This document shows positions 48,189-55,522 of a stretch of 64,000 bases of DNA, piece after piece. The stretch spans positions 124,001-188,000 of the forward strand of contig NZ_JAGOBJ010000009.1 of assembly GCF_017983445.1 (NCBI RefSeq), given 5' to 3'. The translations under genes were made by a program, and so were the position numbers. The DNA is from Halomonas sp. (GTDB lineage Bacteria > Pseudomonadota > Gammaproteobacteria > Pseudomonadales > Halomonadaceae). Below the pieces are notes generated by a model. That model searched no databases. It worked only from the letters and a program-made list of their open reading frames with translations, and was not told the DNA's origin. Positions within the stretch are counted from its first letter, which is position 1, and every line of letters starts with the position of its first letter.

Positions 48189-48887
48189 TTAGCTATGCAG
48201 CGTGCGTTTCTCGATGCGCTTCTCGAACGTGCCTTGAATGATTCGATCCACATAAATTCCCGGCGTGTGAATCTGACTAGGCTCAAGCTCACCTGGCTCT
48301 ACAATTTCTTCAACTTCAACCACGGTAATTTTCCCCGCAGTTGCCGCCAATGGATTAAAGTTTTGCGCGGTATGACGGTAAACCACATTGCCATAGCGGT
48401 CCGCTTTCCAACCTTTCACGATCGCGAAATCACCCACCAGCGCTTCTTCCAGAATGTAATGGCGCCCGTTGAATTCGCGTACTTCCTTGCCTTCACCAAT
48501 CGGCGTGCCATAGCCCGTCGCGGTATAAAAAGCCGGAATACCAGCGCCCCCTGCACGCATTTTCTCAGCAAGCGTACCCTGCGGAGTCAAAATAACCTCT
48601 ATTTCGTCATTGAGCATCTGCTGCTCAAAGAGCGCGTTTTCTCCCACATAAGAGGCAAATATTTTACTGATCTGGCGATCTTCCAGCAGTACGCCCAAAC
48701 CAAACCCGTCGACGCCGCAGTTGTTAGAGGCGACCGTGAGATTTTTGACTCCTCGGCGCTTAATTTCTGCAATCAGGTTTTCCGGAATCCCGCATAGCCC
48801 AAAACCACCCGCCAATACGGTCATACCATCTTCAATACCTTCCATCGCTTCTGCGTAGGAACCTACACGCTTATCAAATCCTGCCAT
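48189..48887 (-). CDS. scoA: Succinyl-CoA:3-ketoacid CoA-transferase subunit A
   Basis: A 232-aa alpha subunit. The CoA-binding [13 protein letters not shown] and [12 protein letters not shown] are conserved, with [23 protein letters not shown] as in ScoA/AtoD. The pair ScoAB, with bdhA nearby, makes acetoacetyl-CoA from ketone bodies. It is divergent from a LysR gene (133 bp) that is the likely regulator. Confidence 0.95.
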   Translation of the reverse strand: MAGFDKRVGSYAEAMEGIEDGMTVLAGGFGLCGIPENLIAEIKRRGVKNLTVASNNCGVDGFGLGVLLEDRQISKIFASYVGENALFEQQMLNDEIEVILTPQGTLAEKMRAGGAGIPAFYTATGYGTPIGEGKEVREFNGRHYILEEALVGDFAIVKGWKADRYGNVVYRHTAQNFNPLAATAGKITVVEVEEIVEPGELEPSQIHTPGIYVDRIIQGTFEKRIEKRTLHS

Positions 48888-49020
48888 TGTTCGGCCTCAC
48901 ATTATTGTCGGTGGTTCGTAAAATGCGCTTGTCGATAATCTCAGTGTTGTCTCTGTTAATATATTTGTTAAGTTTGTTTTTCTTATCAATTAATTTTAAA
49001 AACTTATAAAAGAGAATCGT

Positions 49021-49929
49021 ATGACGGTAAAGCAGCTACGGGCATTTCTGGTGGTCGCCCAAACCCTTAGCTTTACACAGGCCTGTGAACGCCTGCATCT
49101 TTCTCAGCCAGCCTTAAGCTTAGCCATTAAAGGGCTGGAAGCCTCATTAGGTGGCAAATTACTTATCCGCAGCACGCGAAGCGTACGCTTAACGCCGGAA
49201 GGAGAGTCCCTACTACCGTTGGCCAAGCATCTGCTCGCCCAATGGGATAATACCGAAGAACGCCTGCGCCAGCGGTTTACGCTTCAGCTTGGCAGGCTTA
49301 GCGTAGCCGCCATGCCCTCATTTGCCTGTAATCTATTGCCCGCTGCAATGGTAAAGTTTCGTCATCTATACCCCAAAATCAATATCACGGTGCATGATGT
49401 TATCAACGAAGAAGTGACGGAGATGGTACGCTCCCGTCAGGTTGAAATGGGCATTATCTTCTCCTCTGAAGGGGCGGATCGCCTGACCTTCACACCGCTT
49501 TTTGATGATCATTTCGTTGCTGTGCTTCCCCCCAGCTCTCCACTCATAAGCAAACGTTCTCTGACGTGGGCGGAGCTTTTAAACAATGACTTTATTACCC
49601 TCCAGCGGCCCTCCATGGTACGCCGCTTGTTAGAGCAGGCGCTCAACCAACAGCATATCGACTTAACCGTAGCCTTTGAAAGCCATCAGCTTTCAACCGT
49701 AGGACGCATGGTGGCCGACGGACTGGGAGTTAGCGCAGTGCCATCAATGTGTATTCGTCAAATGCATGAACTTGGCGCGCACTGTGTACCACTAACCGCC
49801 CCCAGTATTTCCTGCCAAGTGGGAATTATCACGCATCAAGAACTATCCGTGGCAGCCCAAGCGCTACAAACAGTGCTGATTGAAACGGTACAAGCGCCCT
49901 GCCTTCCTGGAGACAGAAAGGCGTTTTAA
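49021..49929 (+). CDS. LysR-type regulator, probably of scoAB
   Basis: A 302-aa LysR regulator. The N-terminal helix-turn-helix (about 3-62) reads ACERLHLSQPALSLAIKGLE, and the effector domain follows from about residue 90. Divergent placement from scoA is the common layout for a LysR protein and its target. The intergenic region is very AT-rich with possible T-N11-A boxes (for example around 48957-48973), but I cannot choose one. The effector is unknown; ketoacids are a guess. Confidence 0.88.
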   Translation: MTVKQLRAFLVVAQTLSFTQACERLHLSQPALSLAIKGLEASLGGKLLIRSTRSVRLTPEGESLLPLAKHLLAQWDNTEERLRQRFTLQLGRLSVAAMPSFACNLLPAAMVKFRHLYPKINITVHDVINEEVTEMVRSRQVEMGIIFSSEGADRLTFTPLFDDHFVAVLPPSSPLISKRSLTWAELLNNDFITLQRPSMVRRLLEQALNQQHIDLTVAFESHQLSTVGRMVADGLGVSAVPSMCIRQMHELGAHCVPLTAPSISCQVGIITHQELSVAAQALQTVLIETVQAPCLPGDRKAF

Positions 49930-50015
49930 GTACGGGAAAGAACAGGTTGTGCTGGGCAGTATGAGTTTGATCCATTAGCATTAAAGCCATTTATTAGTTT
50001 GGGTGAAGGACAGGT

Positions 50016-50897
50016 ATGGCGATTTTCAAGGGTCTCGTCAGCATTTTGCTGCTCACGCTTAACACCCTTTTCTGGGGCGTACCGCTTATTTTACTGACCT
50101 TTTTAAAGGTTATTATTCCCGTTAGACGCTATAGGAACTGGATACTGAAAGGCCTGTGCGCGGTAGCGCTCAACTGGATAGGGGTTAACTTGTGGTGGAT
50201 GAAGCACTGGCTGAAGCCCCAGGTAAATTTTTCGGTCCCCGATAATTTGTCTCCTCAGCAGTGGTGGCTGGTTATCTCCAATCATCGCAGCTGGACCGAT
50301 ATCTTTATCTTGATGATGGCGTTGCATCGGCGTATTCCGATGCCGCGTTTTTTCCTCAAGCGGCAGTTAATCTGGATCCCCATCGTGGGTCTTGCCTTTT
50401 GGGCGCTTGAATTCCCCTTTATGCGCCGCTACAGCCGGGAACAGATTACCAAACAGCCTAAGCTGGCCACCATCGATCGGCACTCTACAGAGCAAATGTG
50501 TCGGCAAGCGCGCCATGCTCCCATTACCATTATTAATTTTATTGAGGGCACCCGATTTACAGCGGTTAAGCGCGATGTGCAGCAAAGCCCCTATCAGCAC
50601 TTATTACGCCCTAAAGCGGGCGGGGTTGCACAGGTGCTTGGCCTGCTTGGCGATCGATTGAATGGTATCCTTGACGTAACGATCAGTTACGCTAACCCGT
50701 CGCCGACCTTTTGGGGATTTTTATGTGGCCAGGAAGCGCCCATCACGCTAAACGCACGCCCATTAGCCATTCCCCAATGGATGCACGAATCCAATTACCA
50801 CGAAGAAAAGCAGCACAAGGAACGCTTCCACGCATGGATCAATTCACTTTGGATGGAAAAAGATGCCCTGTTGGACAGCCAAACCGATCACGCCTAG
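50016..50897 (+). CDS. YihG-like inner-membrane acyltransferase
   Basis: A 293-aa member of the 1-acylglycerol-3-phosphate acyltransferase family. Two transmembrane stretches at the N-terminus (about 8-30 and 43-60) precede the acyltransferase motif NHRSWTD (HX4D) and the acceptor-binding EGTRFT. YihG, a poly-acyl phospholipid acyltransferase in E. coli, is the nearest named relative (IINFIEGTRFT). The 3' end overlaps the next gene by 64 bp, so the two are likely co-expressed. Confidence 0.87.
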   Translation: MAIFKGLVSILLLTLNTLFWGVPLILLTFLKVIIPVRRYRNWILKGLCAVALNWIGVNLWWMKHWLKPQVNFSVPDNLSPQQWWLVISNHRSWTDIFILMMALHRRIPMPRFFLKRQLIWIPIVGLAFWALEFPFMRRYSREQITKQPKLATIDRHSTEQMCRQARHAPITIINFIEGTRFTAVKRDVQQSPYQHLLRPKAGGVAQVLGLLGDRLNGILDVTISYANPSPTFWGFLCGQEAPITLNARPLAIPQWMHESNYHEEKQHKERFHAWINSLWMEKDALLDSQTDHA

Positions 50898-51790
50898 CTG
50901 GCTGGCTTTGCACCTGTTTACTGATTAGTCTGCTGACAGGGTGTGCGGGCTCCCCCTCCTCAAGCCAGCGCACCGCCATACCGACTGACAGCACCAGCCA
51001 ACTCAATGGTAACTGGGTGGAAGTCCAGCGTGGGGATACCCTTGGAAAACTGGCTAACCGCGCCAATGTGCCTCTTGAGCGCCTTGAGCGCTTCAATCCG
51101 AGGGTAAATACCCGGCGCTTGGCCGTTGGGCAGCGTTTGCTGATACCTACGCAACAAGAACGTGCTCCCTCAGGCGGTCCTTATCGCTATCAGATTCGCG
51201 CCGGCGATACCTACTCAAGCATCGCCCGCCACTTTGGCACGACTAGTGGACGCATCCAGAGTGCCAATGCAGGTACGTCGCCTACCGCCTTGAGAGTGGG
51301 CCAAATCGTAAGCGTACCGCTTAGCGGCAGTGCACCGCGTAGTACACCGGCCAGCAGCTCAGCTTCTTCAAGCTCAAGCCCAACGCCCCCACCGGCGGCT
51401 ACTTCATTGCCTGCCTCCGCGCGCCGCTGGCCCTGGCCGCTTGAAGACTATCGCGTGGTTCGACGCTTTGGCACGGATAGCCGAGGAACATTGCAACCAA
51501 TGTTACTCGCCACCCAGGCAGGCGCTCGTGCAAAGTCGGTCGCTCCCGGCGAGGTACGCTTTGCCGATGGCATGCGCCAGCTAGGTGAAGTCGTTATCGT
51601 GCATCATGCGGATAACCTACAGACAGTGTATGCGCTTTGCTCGCGCACGCTGGTCTCCGTAGGCCAGCAGGTTAAAGCGGGTGATGAGCTTTGCGAAATA
51701 GGTAAGAGTAACGACAGCCAGCGCTACGATCTGCTGTTTGACCTACGCCAGGGTGGTAAGCCTATCGACCCACGCCAGGTACTGCGTTAG
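50834..51790 (+). CDS. nlpD: LysM-LytM lipoprotein, NlpD-like with degenerate peptidase domain
   Basis: A 318-aa lipoprotein with lipobox LLTGC (Cys about residue 37), two LysM domains (about 59-105 and 115-165; GDTLGKLANR, GDTYSSIARH) and a C-terminal LytM/M23 domain. The M23 zinc ligands are gone: the HxD and HxH positions read VHHADNL.../YALC and YDLLFD, so it should not cleave peptidoglycan. This is the state of NlpD and EnvC, which activate amidases. ATG 50834 is the chosen start; TTG 50849 is possible. The start overlaps the acyltransferase. NlpD by name is inferred; the usual rpoS neighbour is absent. Confidence 0.8.
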   Translation: MDQFTLDGKRCPVGQPNRSRLAGWLCTCLLISLLTGCAGSPSSSQRTAIPTDSTSQLNGNWVEVQRGDTLGKLANRANVPLERLERFNPRVNTRRLAVGQRLLIPTQQERAPSGGPYRYQIRAGDTYSSIARHFGTTSGRIQSANAGTSPTALRVGQIVSVPLSGSAPRSTPASSSASSSSSPTPPPAATSLPASARRWPWPLEDYRVVRRFGTDSRGTLQPMLLATQAGARAKSVAPGEVRFADGMRQLGEVVIVHHADNLQTVYALCSRTLVSVGQQVKAGDELCEIGKSNDSQRYDLLFDLRQGGKPIDPRQVLR

Positions 51791-51815
51791 GCGTTGGAGC
51801 CTCAAGCAAACCGTG

Positions 51816-51847
51816 AAAAGCCCCGGAAATATTCCGGGGCTTTTTTT
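51816..51847. terminator. Terminator between the NlpD-like gene and gcvT
   Basis: AGCCCCGGAA/TTCCGGGGCT (10-bp stem) followed by T7 on the plus strand and by TTTTC on the minus strand. It lies 26 bp after the lipoprotein stop and also faces gcvT. Confidence 0.95.
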
Positions 51848-51893
51848 GGCTTAAACTTTTGCGCTTTTAACCATGTAAGGCTTAGTTAGCTAC

Positions 51894-51950
51894 GATAGAT
51901 TGGCGTAACCGTGATAGATTGACGGAACCGCGATAGACTGGCTTAACCGC
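51894..51950 (-). repeat. Three-copy 19-bp tandem repeat at the gcvT stop codon
   Basis: Units GATAGATTGGCGTAACCGT, GATAGATTGACGGAACCGC and GATAGACTGGCTTAACCGC (plus-strand sense, 51894-51912, 51913-51931, 51932-51950) differ by a few bases. The last one contains the gcvT stop (51943-51945) and its final Arg-Gly codons, so the coding end was duplicated downstream. Confidence 0.85.
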
Positions 51951-53055
51951 GAAAGTAGCTGGGCTTGATAAATGGCATGGGCGTCACGGTTACAGGCAGC
52001 TGTTTACCACGAACTTCCGCAAATACGTTACTTCCCGGGCTTTCCCACTCGCGGCTGACATAGCCCATGGCTACCGGCATCCCAACGCTTGGGCCAAACG
52101 TACCCGACGTGACCACACCAATTTCATTACCTGCTGCATCCAGCAGTATTGCGCCTTCACGAATAGGTGCCCGGCCTTCGGCCTGGAGCCCAACGCGCTT
52201 ACGTGAATGATCTTTAGCATCAACTTGATGAAGAATCAGGTCAGCCCCTGGGAACCCCGCTGGGCGCTCACCGCCATGACGACGAGGCTTGCCAATGGCC
52301 CATATCAACCCGGCTTCCACAGGCGTGGTTGTAGTATCCATATCATGCCCGTAAAGACACAGCCCGGCTTCCAGACGCAACGAATCGCGGGCGCCCAAGC
52401 CAATGGCCTCAACTTCCGGCTCAGCCAGCAACCGCTCGGCAAATGCTTCACAAGCATCTGCTGCGATGGAAATCTCAAACCCGTCTTCGCCGGTATAGCC
52501 ACTGCGGCTCACCCAAACCTCGTGCCCGTCAATGGTAAAGCGCTGATGCTGCATAAACACCAGCTCGCACGCTTCTGGGCAGAGTCGTTGCATAACGACG
52601 TGTGCCTGCGGTCCTTGCAACGCCAGTAATCCACGGTCTAACGGCTCAATCTTGTGAGTGGTGCCCAGATTTGTACGTAAATGTGCTAAATCCTGGTCTT
52701 TACACGCGGCGTTAACTACCAGATAAAAATGATCACCAGCGTTAACTGCCATCAAATCATCAATAATCCCGCCGTCCGTGCTGGTAAATAATCCGTAGCG
52801 CTGCTGGCCTTCTTGTAGGCCTACCAGGTCTGCCGGAATAAGCGTTTCGAGAGCGCTTGCCACATTAGGTCCTGACACCAAAATCTGGCCCATATGCGAT
52901 ACGTCAAACAATCCACACTGCTGGCGCGTATGCTCGTGCTCTTTTTTAACACCCAGCGGGTACTGCACAGGCATGGCATACCCGGCAAAAGGCACCATCT
53001 TGGCGCCTAATTTAAGGTGCAATGCATGAAGTGGCGTATGCTTTTGATCAGTCAT
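51943..53055 (-). CDS. gcvT: GcvT, aminomethyltransferase (T protein)
   Basis: The T protein (370 aa) transfers the methylene group from the H-protein lipoate arm to tetrahydrofolate. It has the GcvT signature LHALHLKLGAKMVPFAGYAM, QCGLFDVSHMGQI, the active-site Asp region and GYTGEDGFEI. Its C-terminal barrel ends in FIKPSYFRG. It is on the minus strand with the AGCS symporter upstream, and gcvH and gcvP are divergent. Confidence 0.97.
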   Translation of the reverse strand: MTDQKHTPLHALHLKLGAKMVPFAGYAMPVQYPLGVKKEHEHTRQQCGLFDVSHMGQILVSGPNVASALETLIPADLVGLQEGQQRYGLFTSTDGGIIDDLMAVNAGDHFYLVVNAACKDQDLAHLRTNLGTTHKIEPLDRGLLALQGPQAHVVMQRLCPEACELVFMQHQRFTIDGHEVWVSRSGYTGEDGFEISIAADACEAFAERLLAEPEVEAIGLGARDSLRLEAGLCLYGHDMDTTTTPVEAGLIWAIGKPRRHGGERPAGFPGADLILHQVDAKDHSRKRVGLQAEGRAPIREGAILLDAAGNEIGVVTSGTFGPSVGMPVAMGYVSREWESPGSNVFAEVRGKQLPVTVTPMPFIKPSYFRG

Positions 53056-53153
53056 GAAATTTCCTTGGTTAAAGCGAGAAACGGGAAGCCATGGCTATAG
53101 CTTCCCGATTCAGTTACTGCGTAAGCACTAGCCGAGCAAATATCAGACGCGGC

Positions 53154-54560
53154 TTATTGGTCATGATCCAGTTCTTCGCCTGCTAAAATCTCTTTACCGG
53201 CAAAGTAGTCTCTAGTCAGCTTGAATACCACGGGCGACAGCAGCGCCAACGCAATCAAGTTGGGAATCGCCATCATGGCGTTGAAGGTATCCGCCATTAA
53301 CCATATAAAGCCCAACTGCGCGATGGCACCCAGCGGAATGGCCAGTACAAACAGGACGCGATACAGCATGATCGAGCGTGTTCCAAACAAGAATTGGAAA
53401 CACTTCTCGCCATAAAACGACCAGCCTAGAATCGTCGTGAATGCGAAGATAGCCAAGGCAATGGCCACAATCTGGTTACCAAAGCCGGGAAGCGCCTGGT
53501 CAAACGAGAGCGCGGTCAGCGAGGCCCCTTCTTCGCCCGTTTGCCATACCGTTGAGGTCAAGATAACCAGCGCGGTAATCGTACACACGATAATGGTATC
53601 AATGAACGTTCCAAGCATTGCAATAAGACCCTGGCGCACAGGGTTTTTAGTATTGGCGGCCGCATGGGCAATGGGCGCGCTACCTAAGCCTGCCTCATTG
53701 GAGAAAATTCCCCGCGCGACACCAAATCGAATAGCGGCCATCACCGCAGCGCCTGCAAAACCGCCGGCTGCCGCGATCGGGTTAAAGGCATAATAGAAAA
53801 TCAGGCTGAACGCTTCACCGATTTGGCTCGCATTGACGATCAGTACCAGTATCCCGGCAATCACATATGCAATGCCCATGATGGGCACCAGCTTACCGGC
53901 TACCTTAGCAATACGCTTGATGCCGCCAAGAATAACGGCCCCAGCTAGCACCATGATAACCACACCGGTCAGCCAGTGTGGAATACCAAACGTGGCATCC
54001 ATGGCATCCGCCACCGAGTTGGACTGCACGGTATTGCCAATCCCGAAAGCGGCTACCGCCCCGAAAAACGCGAACAGACCGCCGAGCCACAGCCATTTTT
54101 TTCCCAGGCCATTTTTGATATAGAACATGGGGCCGCCCACATGATAGCCGGTACTATCGGTTTCCCGGTAACGTACGGCCAGTACCGCTTCAGCAAACTT
54201 GGTTGCCATGCCGACAAGCGCGGTAATCCACATCCAAAACACGGCGCCAGGGCCACCTAAGGCGATAGCAGTGGCTACACCCGCGATGTTACCTGTGCCA
54301 ATCGTAGCTGATAGCGCCGTCATTAATGCGTTAAAAGGCGAAATCTCACCGTCTTGACCGGCTTTTTCCGGCACGCCTTTCTGGGTCGATTTAGCATCAC
54401 GCCCCTTCCAAAGCAGACTGAAGCCCATACCCAGCTTTCGAATGGGCAAGAACTTTAGACCAATTTGCAGATAGATACCCACACCTAACAGTAAGATCAA
54501 CATCAATGGGCCCCAAACCACCCCATTGATCGCCCCAAAAAGGCTATTCAAAGTTTCCAC
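53154..54560 (-). CDS. AGCS-family sodium:amino-acid (alanine/glycine) symporter
   Basis: A 468-aa member of the alanine/glycine:cation symporter family with about ten transmembrane helices. Diagnostic motifs are TALSATIGTGNIAGVATAIA, LGGPGAVFWMWITALVGMAT and FSNEAGLGSAPIAHAAA. Location between gcvT and gcvH makes glycine a likely substrate. AAGGAG precedes the ATG. It probably shares a transcript with gcvT. Confidence 0.93.
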   Translation of the reverse strand: METLNSLFGAINGVVWGPLMLILLLGVGIYLQIGLKFLPIRKLGMGFSLLWKGRDAKSTQKGVPEKAGQDGEISPFNALMTALSATIGTGNIAGVATAIALGGPGAVFWMWITALVGMATKFAEAVLAVRYRETDSTGYHVGGPMFYIKNGLGKKWLWLGGLFAFFGAVAAFGIGNTVQSNSVADAMDATFGIPHWLTGVVIMVLAGAVILGGIKRIAKVAGKLVPIMGIAYVIAGILVLIVNASQIGEAFSLIFYYAFNPIAAAGGFAGAAVMAAIRFGVARGIFSNEAGLGSAPIAHAAANTKNPVRQGLIAMLGTFIDTIIVCTITALVILTSTVWQTGEEGASLTALSFDQALPGFGNQIVAIALAIFAFTTILGWSFYGEKCFQFLFGTRSIMLYRVLFVLAIPLGAIAQLGFIWLMADTFNAMMAIPNLIALALLSPVVFKLTRDYFAGKEILAGEELDHDQ

Positions 54561-54670
54561 ATGTTTCTCCTTACCCTGTTAATTCGCTTGTTTTATAAGT
54601 GTTTGGCGGTCGAATCATCGACATTCGCTTTTATTTTGTCTAGCAAATCTAGCGCTGTCACGAATAACCC

Positions 54671-54695
54671 CTTTCATGGGTATAACGCATGAAAG
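54671..54695. promoter_or_regulatory. 25-bp inverted repeat CTTTCATG-N9-CATGAAAG
   Basis: A perfect 8-bp inverted repeat with a nine-base centre about 111-135 bp upstream of the symporter start. It could be an operator for a dimeric regulator or a leader hairpin of the symporter-gcvT transcript. Confidence 0.4.
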
Positions 54696-54879
54696 CGATG
54701 CTTCACATACTTAAGATCTATTGAGGGTTGCCGCAGCCACGGGCGAAACAGCCAAAGCCCTTAGCTGCCTAACCTGACTGTTTTACACCATTTTATAAGG
54801 GGTCTTCCATGCCTATGCTGCTTATACATGACAGATGCGTAAGAGACCTCATCGCCTATTAGCCAGATGAGCAGCTAAA

Positions 54880-54911
54880 AAATGCGCTCTTCTAGCCTCA
54901 ATGGCGCATTT
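54880..54911 (-). terminator. Terminator-like hairpin in the gcvH upstream region
   Basis: AAATGCGC/GCGCATTT (8-bp stem, 16-base loop). On the minus strand it is followed by TTTTTT, the form of an intrinsic terminator for transcripts that run away from gcvH; on the plus strand it would be a hairpin in the gcvH leader. Confidence 0.4.
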
Positions 54912-55049
54912 AAGAAATTTGTTTCCGATGAGAAACACGTTAACATGCTTAAAAATTCGCTTATTGCCTGGAAGGCTCACAGTCGCCAAGACGACCGACA
55001 AGCGCTAGTATTCACCAGTCCAGACAATTGTTTCATAAAGGGAATCATC

Positions 55050-55439
55050 ATGAGCAACCTTCCTGCTAATCTCCGTTACGCCAAAAGTCATGAATGGGTA
55101 CTCGATCATCAAGATGGTACGGTCAGTATTGGTATTACTGACCATGCCCAAGAGGCACTTGGCGATGTGGTATTTGTTGAACTGCCCGAAGTAGGCCAAA
55201 CCCTTAGCCAGGGTAAAGAATTCGGCGTTATCGAATCGGTTAAAGCGGCCTCGGATCTCTACTCGCCGGTTAACGGTGAAGTCATTGAGGTCAACGAAGC
55301 GCTCGAAGACTCACCTGAAACGGTTAATGATGCGCCCTATGAAGGCGGCTGGATGATGAAAGTCCGCCTGACCGACCAAAACCTGGATGGTTTGCTTGAT
55401 GCAGATGCCTATCAAGCCACTATAAGCGCTGACGATTAA
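55050..55439 (+). CDS. gcvH: GcvH, glycine cleavage H protein
   Basis: The 129-aa lipoyl-carrying H protein shuttles the aminomethyl group between GcvP and GcvT. The lipoylated Lys is in [15 protein letters not shown], preceded by SHEWV and the Asp-rich beta structure. ATG 55050 after AAAGGGA is the start; the in-frame start at 54882 has no family counterpart. A hairpin separates it from gcvP. Confidence 0.97.
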   Translation: MSNLPANLRYAKSHEWVLDHQDGTVSIGITDHAQEALGDVVFVELPEVGQTLSQGKEFGVIESVKAASDLYSPVNGEVIEVNEALEDSPETVNDAPYEGGWMMKVRLTDQNLDGLLDADAYQATISADD

Positions 55440-55451
55440 TTATGTTTGCTG

Positions 55452-55472
55452 AGCCTGCCTAATTGGCAGGCT
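55452..55472 (+). terminator. Attenuator-like hairpin between gcvH and gcvP
   Basis: AGCCTGCC/GGCAGGCT (8-bp stem, five-base loop) followed by TTGTATTT lies 12 bp after the gcvH stop. It may partially terminate transcription and so give more H protein than P protein. Confidence 0.6.
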
Positions 55473-55522
55473 TTGTATTTAACACCCCTGCAAAGCTTCT
55501 CTTTCACGCTCGGAATCTTCTC

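Larger units (their letters stand above)
54561..55049. other. Divergent regulatory region between symporter and gcvH
   Basis: About 490 bp without a credible gene. It holds an 8-bp inverted repeat at 54671-54695 and an 8-bp-stem hairpin at 54880-54911. I searched for the glycine riboswitch cores on both strands and did not find them. Other control, for example by a repressor, is likely. Confidence 0.55.

Noticed and set aside
54561-55049. Glycine riboswitch in front of gcv genes
   Set aside because: No conserved riboswitch cores were seen on either strand; by eye only, so an Infernal search should confirm.
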